Origin: Streptomyces buecherae
Lineage (GTDB): Bacteria > Actinomycetota > Actinomycetes > Streptomycetales > Streptomycetaceae
DNA length: 64,000 nt
Assembly: GCF_014295035.1 (NCBI RefSeq)
Contig: NZ_CP060404.1
Span: 6,054,501-6,118,500 of the forward strand
Reading direction: 5' to 3'
Position 1 is the first letter of the stretch. Each line of letters starts with the position of its first letter. The notes beneath the pieces are model-generated. The model had not been told where the DNA came from. It did no database searches and saw nothing but the letters and a program-made list of their open reading frames with translations. Below, one piece after another: positions 42,160 to 51,386 of the stretch. The position numbers and the translations under genes were made by a program.

Positions 42160-42564
42160 TCAGCCCGGGGTGTTGACCATCGAAGCGGCGGCGTACGTCA
42201 GGTACTTCCACAACTGCTGCTCGTGCTCGGGCGCGAGGTCCAGCTCGTCGACGGCGTCCCGCATGTGCCGCAGCCAGGCGTCGTGCGCGGCCTGGTCCAC
42301 CGTGAACGGCGCGTGCCGCATCCGCAGCCGGGGGTGGCCGCGCTGGTCGCTGTACGTACGGGGGCCGCCCCAGTACTGCATCAGGAAGAGCACCAGGCGC
42401 TCCTCGGCCGGGCCGAGGTCCTCCTCCGGGTACATCGGCCGCAGCAACGGGTCCTCCGCGACGCCCTGGTAGAAGCGGTGCACCAGGCGCCGGAAGGTCT
42501 CCTCGCCGCCGACCTGCTCGTAGAAGGTCTGCTCCTGCAGCGTGCCGCGCGGAATCTCATTCAC
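42160..42564 (-). CDS. glbO: Truncated hemoglobin, group II (TrHbO)
   Basis: A 134-residue truncated hemoglobin. Diagnostic segments: TFYEQVGGEETFRRLVHRFY at the N-terminus, 'PLLRPMYPEEDLGPAEERL', QYWGGPRTYSDQRGHPRLRM followed by the proximal His in RHAPF, and DELDLAPEHEQQLWKYLTYAA near the C-terminus. The WGGP and Y-S-x-x-R-G-H-P pattern identifies group II. It binds heme and handles oxygen, NO or peroxide in the cytoplasm. The GTG at 42562-42564 gives the family N-terminus (NEIPRGTLQEQ) but follows GGAGG with only one base between, so the RBS spacing is unusual; no better in-frame start exists nearby. Confidence 0.92.
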   Translation of the reverse strand: MNEIPRGTLQEQTFYEQVGGEETFRRLVHRFYQGVAEDPLLRPMYPEEDLGPAEERLVLFLMQYWGGPRTYSDQRGHPRLRMRHAPFTVDQAAHDAWLRHMRDAVDELDLAPEHEQQLWKYLTYAAASMVNTPG

Positions 42565-42708
42565 TCCTCCATGGTCGCAGATGCCGCGACGGAGGCCGGA
42601 AGTCGTAGGACCACCCCGGGCCGCCCCGGGCCACCATGCCGCCCGCCGCCGCGCGACCCGCCACGGGGCGGCCGGCGGGCCACGGGGCAACGGGGGTTGG
42701 CGACGCGA

Positions 42709-42739
42709 ACGGGCCCGCCCCGGGATGGGGCGGGCCCGT
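42709..42739 (-). terminator. Strong terminator-like hairpin at the end of the glnX-to-FHA locus
   Basis: A perfect 13-bp inverted repeat (ACGGGCCCGCCCC and its complement) around a 5-nt loop, 31 bp downstream of the FHA gene on the minus strand. It has no T-run, as is common in Streptomyces. Confidence 0.75.
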
Positions 42740-42770
42740 CAGCGACCGGATGTCGCCGAGGCGGGGCCGG

Positions 42771-44654
42771 TCAGCCCCTGCGAAGGGTGATCGTCGTCCA
42801 CGCGCCGACGTGCACCCGGTCGCCCTCCTGGAGGGGGACCGGCACGTACGGCTGGATCGGCTCGTCACCGCCGTTGATCGTCGTGCCGTTGGTCGAGTCC
42901 TGGTCCACGACCGCCCAGCCGCCGTGCGGCTGCGGCACCAGCACCGCGTGCTGGTGCGAGACGCCCGGGTCCTCCGGCGGGCGCGACAGGTCGATGTCGG
43001 GCGCCTCGCCCGTGCTGTGCCTGCGGCGACCGATGGTGATCTGGTTACCGGAGAGCGGCAACTGCTGCTCGGGCGAGTACGCGGGCAGGTTGAGCCCGGC
43101 GGCCTCGGGGCCGCTGCGCGTCATCATCGCCATGAAGTACTCGCGGTCCGGCGCGACGACGGCGACCCAGTTGTCCGACCCGGCCTGCCCGCCACCGGGA
43201 GGACCCTGCTGGTACGCGCCGTCGGGCCGGTAGCCACCGTCCTGCTGCTGCCCGTGCTGCGGCTGGCCCTGCTGCTGCGGCGGCTGGCCGTGCTGCTGCT
43301 GGCCGTGCTGCGCCTGCCCGTGCTGCGGCTGCCCCTGGTGGGGCGGCGCGGACGGCGGCTGGCCGGGGAACGCCGACTGCCCGTGCTGCGGCGGGGCCGC
43401 GCCCGGGAACCCGTCGTCACCCGGGAAGGGCGACCGGCCACCGGGGCCCTGGCCGGGCGCGTCCGGGAACGGACGGGGCGCGGCGGGCGCCGGAGCGCCG
43501 TGCGGCGGCGCGGCGGCCGACGCCTCCGGGGCGCTCGGCGGCGGGAGCATCCAGTCGTCGTCGCCCCCGAAGCCCTGACCGCTCGGCGGGCCCCCGGGCC
43601 GCTGCTCGCCCTGGCCGCCACCCTGCGGGCCACCGGCGTGCGGCGGCAGCGGGGACGGGTGCGACGGCTCCGGCGGCCGGTTCTGCTGCTGGTGGCCGCC
43701 CCGGTAGTCCTGGCCCGGCTGCGGCGGACCCTGCGGACCAGGCGGCTGGGAGGCGTCCGACCCGTGCGGGTGCGCGGGCTGGCCGTGCGGCGGGCCCTGG
43801 GGCGGCTGTCCCTGCGACGGGGGCGGCGGGAAGCCGCCCTGGCCGGACGCCGGGGCCGGGCTGTAGGGCGTGTACGAGGTGGCCGACTGGGTGATGAAGT
43901 TGTAGCGGCACTCCTCGCAGAACGGCGCCTGCGCCTCGCGCGGCGTACGGCACTGCGGGCACAGCTCCGACGGGAAGCCGGACTCGGGCTGCCCACCGGG
44001 GTAGCCGTACCCACCGGGAGCACCGTGACCACCCGGCCCACCGTGACCACCCGGCGCGCCAGGGCCACCGGGGCCACCAGGGCCGCCGGGCGGGCTGAAC
44101 GGGCCACCGGAGCCCCCGGGGCCACCAGGTCCACCGGGGCCGTCGAACCCACCGGGTCCGCCGGGCCGACCGGGGCCGTCGAAGCCGCGCGGGCCGCCGG
44201 GGCCGCCCTGACCGTCGTAGCCACCGGGACCACCGGGACCGCCAGGCCCGTCGGGGCCGGGGCCGAAGCCGCCGGGTCCACCGGGGCCGGCCGGGCCGCC
44301 GGGGCCGAAGCCACCGGGGCCGCCCTGGTTGTCGAAACCGCCGGGGCCCGGGCCGTGGCCGGGAGGCCCGGGAGGTCCGGGCGGGCCAGCAGGGCCACCG
44401 GGACCGGGGGGACCGCCCTGGCCGTCGAAGCCGCGGCCCTGCCCCGGACCGCCGGGACCGTCGTACCCGCCCGGGCCGCCGGGCCCTGGCGGACCCTGGT
44501 GGCCGGGCGGCGGTGGCGGGTTGGGCGGGCCCATCATCCCGGGCGGCGGCGGAGGCGGGGGAACGGCGCCGGCGGGTGCTGCCGACATGCGGTGCCCGCA
44601 CACCTCGCAGTAGTCCTCGGCCGACGACTGATGGCCGTTTGGGCAAGTCGGCAT
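42771..44654 (-). CDS. FHA-domain protein with two zinc ribbons and a collagen-like Gly/Pro/Gln region
   Basis: A 627-residue cytoplasmic protein. Residues 4-19 are a first zinc ribbon (MPTCPNGHQSSAEDYCEVCG: Cys4, His8, Cys16, Cys19). Residues about 28-205 are Gly-Pro rich with long G-x-y runs that resemble collagen. A second ribbon follows (CPQCRTPREAQAPFCEECRY). A Gln/Pro/His-rich region leads to a C-terminal FHA domain (about 530-627): IGRRRHST, a SHQHAVL strand and DQDSTNGTTINGG with the phosphothreonine-binding Ser-x-x-His and Asn residues. FHA domains read phosphothreonine, so the PknG-type kinase upstream in the same locus is the likely writer. It is not GarA-like at its N-terminus (no TEVTS-type phosphosite seen there). 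Last gene before a strong hairpin. Confidence 0.9.
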   Translation of the reverse strand: MPTCPNGHQSSAEDYCEVCGHRMSAAPAGAVPPPPPPPGMMGPPNPPPPPGHQGPPGPGGPGGYDGPGGPGQGRGFDGQGGPPGPGGPAGPPGPPGPPGHGPGPGGFDNQGGPGGFGPGGPAGPGGPGGFGPGPDGPGGPGGPGGYDGQGGPGGPRGFDGPGRPGGPGGFDGPGGPGGPGGSGGPFSPPGGPGGPGGPGAPGGHGGPGGHGAPGGYGYPGGQPESGFPSELCPQCRTPREAQAPFCEECRYNFITQSATSYTPYSPAPASGQGGFPPPPSQGQPPQGPPHGQPAHPHGSDASQPPGPQGPPQPGQDYRGGHQQQNRPPEPSHPSPLPPHAGGPQGGGQGEQRPGGPPSGQGFGGDDDWMLPPPSAPEASAAAPPHGAPAPAAPRPFPDAPGQGPGGRSPFPGDDGFPGAAPPQHGQSAFPGQPPSAPPHQGQPQHGQAQHGQQQHGQPPQQQGQPQHGQQQDGGYRPDGAYQQGPPGGGQAGSDNWVAVVAPDREYFMAMMTRSGPEAAGLNLPAYSPEQQLPLSGNQITIGRRRHSTGEAPDIDLSRPPEDPGVSHQHAVLVPQPHGGWAVVDQDSTNGTTINGGDEPIQPYVPVPLQEGDRVHVGAWTTITLRRG

Positions 44655-44865
44655 GTCGGTGATTCCCCCTCGTGTGCCGTTTCTTGGCGTTGGTGCTGTT
44701 TGCTGCTATTTGATGCTGTTCGCTACGGGTGTTGCTGGTGCTGCTGTGCACTACGGGTACTGCTGGTGTCGCTGGTGGAGCTGGTGGTCGGACGGGGCCG
44801 TGGCGGCCCGTCGTGACCCGCTGTGTGGCGGGCGACCCGGCCGGTCGCCCGGCCGCGCACCCGCG

Positions 44866-46224
44866 TTATTTCTTTACGCGAACGGTCTTCGTGGAGCGCG
44901 TTTCGAGGGTCATCTCATCCGCGTCCGCGACCTTCGCTTTCAGTCGCACAGTACCTGTCACCGCGTCCACGACGTCCACCACCTTCGAAAGCAGTTTCGC
45001 CGTTTCGGCGTTCCCCGAGGCGGCGGCGAGCTGCACCGCGCGGCCCAGTTTCGCGGTCGCTCCGTCCCAGTCGCCCGACTTGCGCGCGTCGAGCCCCTGC
45101 TGGATCACCTGGGCCAGCTCCGCCTGCCCCGTGTAGTGCGCGACCTGCGGGTTCATGGAGGTCGACGCCGCCAGATCGGCCGTCCACACGGCGCGTACGA
45201 GCCCTTGCGCCAGCGGTCGTGGCGGGGTGCCGTCCGGGCTCGGCAGCACCAGCGTCACCCGCGCGGCCAGCATTTCCCGACCCACCTCGGCCGCCGGCAC
45301 CCGCACCGCCACGTGGTAGTCGCGCGACTCGTCGCCCCAGGAGCCGGTGGGGTAGTCGCCGAAGCGCGGCCCGGCGTCGGCGCGGCGGTGGGTGAGGTCC
45401 TCGACGGTGGGGGCGACCTGTTTCACGAATGTGACGTCCGTGCCCTGGGGAGTCCAGATACGCAGCGCGACATACGCGACTTCCTTCCCCATAGCGGACT
45501 CCATCACGCGCTGGAAGTCCTCGGCCAGTTCGGACGGGTTCGCCACGATATCGGCGGTGCCGAGGAGGGCCGAGGCGATCGCTGTGACCTCTTTCACCTC
45601 CCAGTCGGTGCCGACGCCGCGCGCGTCACAGGTGAAGCGCCCCGCGCAGGCGTCCAGGCTCGCGCGCAACGCCTCGGGGCTCTCGTGCTCGTTGCGGCCG
45701 TCGGTGAGCAGGATGCCGTGCCGTATCGCCGCGTCCTGGGTACGCAGCAACCGGTCCGCGAGCCGCAGCCACTCGCCGATCGCGGTGCCGCCACCCGCGC
45801 GCAGCGCGCGCAGGGCGTCCTTGGCCGCCGCGCGGGTGGCCGCGTCGGCGCGGGCGAGCCTGCCGCCGCCGGGGTAGACCTCGGCCGCCTTGTGGGTGCC
45901 GGCGATCACGGTGAAGGCCACGCCGTCGCGCAGCGTGTCGATCGCCGCGGCCGTCGCCTCCCGCGCGTGCCGCAACTTGGTGGGCGGGTAGTCCATCGAG
46001 CCGGAGCAGTCGACCATGACGGCCACGGCGGCGCTCGGCCCCCGCTGCCGCGCCGCGGCGTCGCGCGGGCCGACGGAGACGAGCGGCAGACGGCCGGTGG
46101 TGCCGCCGCCGGTGGCGGTGACGGTGACGATCGCGCTGACGTCGCGTCCGCCCTCGGGGAGGAACTCGTTCTGGTACACCTCGACCGAGAACCGTGGCAC
46201 GTTCGACTTGGAGAAGTTGGCCAT
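44866..46224 (-). CDS. Von Willebrand factor A (VWA) domain protein
   Basis: A 452-residue soluble protein without signal peptide. Residues 1-60 are a beta segment (FSVEVYQNEFLPEGGRDVSA). The VWA domain follows with an intact metal site: VMVDCSGSM (Asp72, Ser74, Ser76), the TAIGEWLRLADR threonine and LLTDGRNEH. A C-terminal beta domain and a short helical region (AQVIQQGLDARKSGDWDGATAKLGRAVQL) complete it, ending in RSTKTVRVKK. It resembles the VWA proteins encoded with PP2C and FHA genes in actinobacterial kinase loci and may bridge complexes. ATG 46222-46224 has AAGGAG 8 bp upstream. It lies between the phosphatase and the FHA gene, same direction. Confidence 0.9.
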   Translation of the reverse strand: MANFSKSNVPRFSVEVYQNEFLPEGGRDVSAIVTVTATGGGTTGRLPLVSVGPRDAAARQRGPSAAVAVMVDCSGSMDYPPTKLRHAREATAAAIDTLRDGVAFTVIAGTHKAAEVYPGGGRLARADAATRAAAKDALRALRAGGGTAIGEWLRLADRLLRTQDAAIRHGILLTDGRNEHESPEALRASLDACAGRFTCDARGVGTDWEVKEVTAIASALLGTADIVANPSELAEDFQRVMESAMGKEVAYVALRIWTPQGTDVTFVKQVAPTVEDLTHRRADAGPRFGDYPTGSWGDESRDYHVAVRVPAAEVGREMLAARVTLVLPSPDGTPPRPLAQGLVRAVWTADLAASTSMNPQVAHYTGQAELAQVIQQGLDARKSGDWDGATAKLGRAVQLAAASGNAETAKLLSKVVDVVDAVTGTVRLKAKVADADEMTLETRSTKTVRVKK

Positions 46225-46502
46225 CTGTTCCGCTCCTTGACGTCCCTCAACGCTCCGCGTGGACTCATCGGCACATGGGCGGACGGGGGACGCGCTCGCC
46301 GACGGCTCCCTGACGGCCCGCCCGTACCCCGGTGATCCCCCGTGGCGCCACGGGAGCCCCCTCGCCCCCGTGACCTCGTGCTCTTCGGCGGCGGCCCGCT
46401 CGACCCGGCCGCCGCCTCTCCTCGCACCCCGCCGCCGCCCCGTGGAGCGTCGGCGGGCCCCGCTCTCCTCCCGCCGCCGGCGCCCCCGGCGCCGCCCCGT
46501 CG

Positions 46503-48491
46503 TCAGGCCGATCCTGCCCCTTCCGGCGGGAGCGGGAACGGGACCACCGCCACCGTTACGTTGTCGTGGCCCCCGCCCTCCAGCGCGTGACCGACCAACT
46601 TCCGCGCGCTGTCCATCGGTCGGACCCGGGCGTCCGGTGGCACGGCCGCCGCCATCTCGGGCGCGGACTCGGCGTAGTTCCACAGCCCGTCCGTGCAGAC
46701 CACCACCACGCCCGGCCGGTCGGGTTTGAACGCGGCGGTGTGCGGCTCGATCTCGTACGCGTCCGCCCCCAGCCAGCCCGTGATGGCGTGCGCCCGCTCG
46801 TCCGCGTACGCCTCCTGCTCCGACAACAGGCCGGCCGCGACCATCTGCGCGGCCCACGAGTCGTCCTCGGTGAGCCGGGCGGCGGGCGTGGCGCGGTCGT
46901 CCGGAACCCAGTACGCGCGGCTGTCGCCGATCCAGCCGACGGTCAGGATGCCCGAGGCGACGACGGCGCTGACGATCGTGCAGGCCGGCGCGTTCTCGTG
47001 GCGATGCGGGTCGCGGTGGGCCGGGCGGGCCTCCTCGGCCAGCGCGTTGACCGCCTCGGCCGCGGCGATGATCGCCTCGTGCATGGCCTGTTGCGGATGC
47101 GTTCCCCGTGGCAGCGCGGTCAGCAGCCGCTCGCCGGCCACCCGGGCCGCGGCGGCCGACGCGTCGTCAGGGCGGGTGGCGGAGGAGACGCCGTCGCAGA
47201 CGACGGCGACCACGGCGGGCGAACCATCCGGCAACTCCGCCTCCGAGAGGGCGAAGGCGTCCTCGTTGCGGTGGTGTCGCAGCCCGCGGTCGCTTGCCGC
47301 GGCGACGAACGCCAACTCCTCTTCCATGTGATCCCGTTCCCGAGGCTGAGCGTGCCCGCAGTTCTCGCAGTATCCGTCGTCATCGATGGCGCCGGCCCGA
47401 CACTCGGCGCACCGGCGCGGCTCCGGCCGCGGCGCCCCGCCCCCCGGCGCGCCCCCCGCGGGCGCCGCCCCGCCGCCGGGCTGTGTTGGTTGCGCCGGTT
47501 GTACCGGTTCGGCCGGTGTGGCGTCGGGGGCCGGGGGCTGGCCGGCCGGCGCCCGGTCGGGGCGCGGCTCGTGGTCGTCGGCCGGGCCGGCGCCGGAGCA
47601 GATCACCAGGGTGGGCTCGTCGATGTCGGCCAGCGGGTCGAGGGCGGCCGACTCCCGTGGGTCGGGCGGCGCCGCCCCCGCGTCCGCCGTGGCCCAGGGC
47701 GCCGGGGCGGCGCTCCCGTACGCCGGGGCGGCGGCTCGCGGTGCCGCCGCCTGGCCCGGGGCGGGTTCGGCGCCCGCGATGGGCCGCACCGTCGGGGTCA
47801 GCGCGGGGAACGCGGGCCCGACCGTCCCGTCTCCGCCCGCCACCCCGGCGCCCGCGTCCGCCGGGCCGGCCTGCGGCACCGGCCACGGCGCGGCCCCGCC
47901 CGACTGCTGCGGGATCGGCGCCCCGGCCGTGGGGGCGCCCGCCGCGTCCCGGCGCGCCGCGCCGGCCTCCGCCGCGCCCGGCTGCGGTCCGACATCGGAC
48001 TGCGGCGCGGAACCCGGCTCCGGTACGAAGTCGGACTGTGGTGCGAAACCGGGCTGCGGCGCGGACCCGGGCCGCGGCGCGAAGTCGGGCTGGGGCATGC
48101 CGCCCGCCGCGCGGGGTGCCGGCGGTACGGCGGTGTCGGCGTACGGGAAGCGGGCGGCGGCCCGCGCGTCCCACGCTCCGGGAACGGCGCCCGGCGCACC
48201 CGCGACGGGCGCCGCCGGGCCGACGTGTGGCGCGTAGCCGGGGGCGAAGCCGAGCGCGGGCTCGGCGGCGGGACCGGCGGCGCCCGCGTCCGCGCCGCGC
48301 GCGGGGGCGTCGGCGGGGCCGTGGCCCCGGCCGTCGCCCGCGCCGGCCGGCGCTGGGTGAGCCCCGCGCGCGCCAGGCGCCGCCGCTCTCGCGGCGTTGA
48401 CACTGGTGCCACACGCGCCGCAGAAGTTGTCCTCCGCGTCAAGCGGCTCCGCACAGCTCGGGCAGGTTGACAGCCGAGGCTTCTGCGACAT
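46503..48491 (-). CDS. PP2C-family serine/threonine phosphatase with two zinc ribbons
   Basis: A 662-residue protein. It opens with a zinc ribbon (CPSCAEPLDAEDNFCGACG: Cys10, 13, 24, 27), followed by ~330 residues of Ala/Pro/Gly-rich disorder. A second ribbon (CAECRAGAIDDDGYCENCGH) directly precedes the phosphatase domain, residues about 425-655. PP2C motifs are complete: GLRHHRNEDAFAL (Arg and Asp of motif 1), VVAVVCDGVSSA (metal Asp), GWIGDSRAYW, VVVCTDGLWNY and GHDNVTVAVV. It should dephosphorylate Ser/Thr residues in the cytoplasm and oppose the kinase that lies only 3 bp upstream in the same transcript. The ATG at 48489-48491 follows the kinase stop almost directly. Confidence 0.93.
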   Translation of the reverse strand: MSQKPRLSTCPSCAEPLDAEDNFCGACGTSVNAARAAAPGARGAHPAPAGAGDGRGHGPADAPARGADAGAAGPAAEPALGFAPGYAPHVGPAAPVAGAPGAVPGAWDARAAARFPYADTAVPPAPRAAGGMPQPDFAPRPGSAPQPGFAPQSDFVPEPGSAPQSDVGPQPGAAEAGAARRDAAGAPTAGAPIPQQSGGAAPWPVPQAGPADAGAGVAGGDGTVGPAFPALTPTVRPIAGAEPAPGQAAAPRAAAPAYGSAAPAPWATADAGAAPPDPRESAALDPLADIDEPTLVICSGAGPADDHEPRPDRAPAGQPPAPDATPAEPVQPAQPTQPGGGAAPAGGAPGGGAPRPEPRRCAECRAGAIDDDGYCENCGHAQPRERDHMEEELAFVAAASDRGLRHHRNEDAFALSEAELPDGSPAVVAVVCDGVSSATRPDDASAAAARVAGERLLTALPRGTHPQQAMHEAIIAAAEAVNALAEEARPAHRDPHRHENAPACTIVSAVVASGILTVGWIGDSRAYWVPDDRATPAARLTEDDSWAAQMVAAGLLSEQEAYADERAHAITGWLGADAYEIEPHTAAFKPDRPGVVVVCTDGLWNYAESAPEMAAAVPPDARVRPMDSARKLVGHALEGGGHDNVTVAVVPFPLPPEGAGSA

Positions 48492-48494
48492 CGA

Positions 48495-51386
48495 TCACAC
48501 CCACGTCCTGGGGCGGAGCCGGTTGGCCCGCTCCACCCATTCGATCCTTTCCTCGCCCCGCTGCGCGAGCCGGGCGAGTACCCGATACGAGCGTTCCAGA
48601 CCGAAGCGCAGCCCGCGCTCGTCCAGGCGGCTGCCGAGCAACACGGGTCGGGCTCCCGTCGCCGCTTCGGGTCCGGCGGCCTGGGGGATTCCGCTGCCGC
48701 TGGAGAGTACCCAGTCCAACGCGCTGCCGAGCACCTCGGTGTGCAGTCGCTCGCGCCTTACCGGGTCAAGTCCGAACTCCGCAAGGCGTTCCACCTGATC
48801 GGCCGCGGCCGTCAGTTCGGCGAGTCGCTCGGCGGGGGTGGCCCCGCCCGCCGCCTGCGCGCCCGGCCGCAGCCGCGCCCGTACGGCCGCCACGCGGGCC
48901 GCCGTGTAGTGGATGGACGCCTCGGGCACGGACTCCAGGGCCGCCACGGCGCCGGCCCGGTCGCCCGTCGTGAACCGCACCCGGGTCAGCCCGAACGCGG
49001 CACTCACGAAGCTCGGGTCGGTCGCCCACACGAGGTGGTAGTAGGCGGCGGCGTTGTCGAGCTGGCCGAGCGCCTCGGCGCACACGCCGAGCGCCAGCTT
49101 GGGCACGGTCTCGCCGGGGAAGGCGTCGTAGACCGCGTCGAAGGAGACCGCGGCCGTCACCCGGTCGCCGCTGGCCAGCGCGTGCAACCCGCGATACCAG
49201 ACGACGCGCCAGTCGTCCGGGCGCACCGCCTCCAACGCTTCGATGAGCTGCCCGGCCGCCTGGTCGTCGCCGAGCGCCAACTCGGCCCGCACGCGGCGCA
49301 GCCGCAGCTCCGTCGAGTCCGCGGGGGCGGCGGCCAGGGCGGCGCTCAGCTCGGCCGGTGCCGCGGCGAGCAGCCCGGCCAGGAAGCCCGCGTTGGGATC
49401 GTCCGGATCGACGCGCGGCACCGGCAGCGCCAGCGCGGCGGCCCGTACGTCCAACGGCCGGACGGCTCCGCCGCCGGAGGCGGCCACAGCGGCGACCGCG
49501 TTCGGCTCGCCGCCGCCCGGCGCCTCGCCCGACCCGGTCGCGCTGGTCGCGCCGGCCGCCACGCCGCTCGCGGGTCCCGCCACCGCGCCCGCCGCACCCG
49601 ACTCGGCCGTCCCCGAAAGCGGTACCCGTCCCCGGAGGTGCGTGGGTTGACTCGGCACGCCGGGCAGGCTGGGCAGGCCGCCCGGCTCCGGCGCGCCGCC
49701 GCCCGCCGGCGCGCCCGCGACGGCGGCCGGCCCACCCGCGACGGCGGGCGAGGCGGCGGCGGAACCAGCGGCGGCGGGGCCGGCGGTGGTCGGGCCCGGT
49801 GGCGCGAGGGGCGTGCGCGAGGCCGCCGCGACCAGCCGCGCACGCCGCCCGCGCCCGGCGCCGAGCCGCGCGCCGAGCCCGTCGGGCTCCGTGCCGTCGG
49901 CGAACACCTGGGTGTCCACGACCCGCGTCTCCGCCCCGAACAGCGTGGACAGCGCCGGCCGAGGCCGGCCCGACCGGAGGGCGACGACCTCCCGCAGCAC
50001 GCCCGTGAGCTGGTCGGCCATCTCCTGCGCGGAGGCGAACCGGCGCTCCGGGTCCGGGTCGGTGGCCCGCGTCAGGAGCCGGTAGAAGGACTCGTAGCGG
50101 CGGAAGACCTCGATGTGCCCGGGGTCGGGGAAGCTGTCCGCGAAGACCGTGGTGTAGCCCTGGAAGTCGAAGGTGAGCACGGCCAGCGTGCGGGCCACCG
50201 TGTACAGGTCGGAGGCGACCGACGGGCCGCGCTCGGCGACCTCGGGCGCCTGGTAGCCGACGGTGCCGTAGATGGCGCTGTCCTCGTCGCCCATCCGCCG
50301 CACCGCGCCCATGTCGATCAGCTTGAGCTGGTCCCCCTGCTGGATCGCGTTGTCGATCTTGAAGTCGCAGTACAGCAGGTTGCGGCTGTGCAGGTGCCCG
50401 AGCGCCTCCAGCGCCTCGATGCCGTACGCGCACGCCCGCTCCACCGGCAGCGGATCGCGCCGCCCGTCGGGCCCCCGCCGCTCGTTGGCCAGTTGCTTGA
50501 GCGACTTGCCGCCCACGTACTCCATGACGATGTAGCCGTCGAGGCTGCCGGTCCGCTGGTCGAGGTGCTCGACGAAGTTGTAGATCCGCACGATGTTGGC
50601 GTGCTCGATCTCGGCGAGGAACCGCCGCTCGGCCAGCGCCACCGCGAGCGCGTCCTCGTCGCCGGTGTCCAGGAGGCCCTTGAGCACCACCCAGCGGTCG
50701 GCCACCGCCCGGTCCACGGCCAGGTAGATCCAGCCCAGTCCGCCGTGCGCGAGGCAGCCCACCACCTCGTACTGCCCGTGCACCACGTCGCCGCGGCGCA
50801 ACTTGGGCACGAAGGAGTACGGGTGTCCGCACTTGGTGCAGAAGCCCTCGGTACGGCCCCGCCGCGCGCCGCGCGCCCGCCCCACCGGGGCGCCGCACTC
50901 CGAGCGGCTGCAGAACCGCTTCCGCTCGGGCACCTCGGGGTGGGCCAGCACGGCCGTGTGCGGGTCGGGGCGCGGCACCTGTGGCACGCTCACCAGGCCC
51001 GCGCCCAGCCGGCCGCGGCCCGAGGAGGACGCCGGCCCCGAGGACGCCGCACCCGAGGACGTCACCACCGAGACCGAGCGGCCCGACGCGTGCCCCGTCG
51101 TCCGGGACAGCCGGCCCGAGACCGAGCGGCGCGAACCCGTGGACCCTCCCGAGGCCGAGCGCGCGGAGTGCGTGGGCACCGAGGAGCCCGTCGCGGAGCC
51201 CGCGCTGCTCGAGCGGCCCGAACCGCCCGCCCGCCCCTCGGCGGCCACGCCCGTCGGCGGCGCGGTCAACAGTCCGCTGGGGGAGACCACCGGGGCCAGG
51301 CCGCACGTGTCGCAGTACAGCTCACCGCCGCCCATGTCCTCGTAGGCGCCCGAGCAGTCCGGGCGCTGGCAGTCGTCGGCGCTCAC
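48495..51386 (-). CDS. pknG: PknG-type serine/threonine protein kinase
   Basis: A 963-residue soluble kinase. Zinc ribbon 1 (Cys6, Cys11, Cys25, Cys28) and ribbon 2 (Cys159, Cys164, Cys183, Cys186) flank a Ser/Arg/Ala linker; PknG of mycobacteria has a rubredoxin-like element at the same place. The kinase domain is about 200-470: glycine loop LAHGGLGWIYLA, Lys236 (VVLKGLL), catalytic loop LLYCDFKIDNA (Asp341) and metal loop LIDMG (358-360). After a Pro/Ala linker, residues about 660-960 are TPR-like helices (ALGVCAEALGQLDNAAAYYHL). This is the PknG order: ribbon, kinase, TPR, no membrane segment. The GTG start overlaps the upstream gene's stop (GTGA). Upstream glnX and glnH support amino-acid sensing as input. 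Confidence 0.95.
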   Translation of the reverse strand: MSADDCQRPDCSGAYEDMGGGELYCDTCGLAPVVSPSGLLTAPPTGVAAEGRAGGSGRSSSAGSATGSSVPTHSARSASGGSTGSRRSVSGRLSRTTGHASGRSVSVVTSSGAASSGPASSSGRGRLGAGLVSVPQVPRPDPHTAVLAHPEVPERKRFCSRSECGAPVGRARGARRGRTEGFCTKCGHPYSFVPKLRRGDVVHGQYEVVGCLAHGGLGWIYLAVDRAVADRWVVLKGLLDTGDEDALAVALAERRFLAEIEHANIVRIYNFVEHLDQRTGSLDGYIVMEYVGGKSLKQLANERRGPDGRRDPLPVERACAYGIEALEALGHLHSRNLLYCDFKIDNAIQQGDQLKLIDMGAVRRMGDEDSAIYGTVGYQAPEVAERGPSVASDLYTVARTLAVLTFDFQGYTTVFADSFPDPGHIEVFRRYESFYRLLTRATDPDPERRFASAQEMADQLTGVLREVVALRSGRPRPALSTLFGAETRVVDTQVFADGTEPDGLGARLGAGRGRRARLVAAASRTPLAPPGPTTAGPAAAGSAAASPAVAGGPAAVAGAPAGGGAPEPGGLPSLPGVPSQPTHLRGRVPLSGTAESGAAGAVAGPASGVAAGATSATGSGEAPGGGEPNAVAAVAASGGGAVRPLDVRAAALALPVPRVDPDDPNAGFLAGLLAAAPAELSAALAAAPADSTELRLRRVRAELALGDDQAAGQLIEALEAVRPDDWRVVWYRGLHALASGDRVTAAVSFDAVYDAFPGETVPKLALGVCAEALGQLDNAAAYYHLVWATDPSFVSAAFGLTRVRFTTGDRAGAVAALESVPEASIHYTAARVAAVRARLRPGAQAAGGATPAERLAELTAAADQVERLAEFGLDPVRRERLHTEVLGSALDWVLSSGSGIPQAAGPEAATGARPVLLGSRLDERGLRFGLERSYRVLARLAQRGEERIEWVERANRLRPRTWV

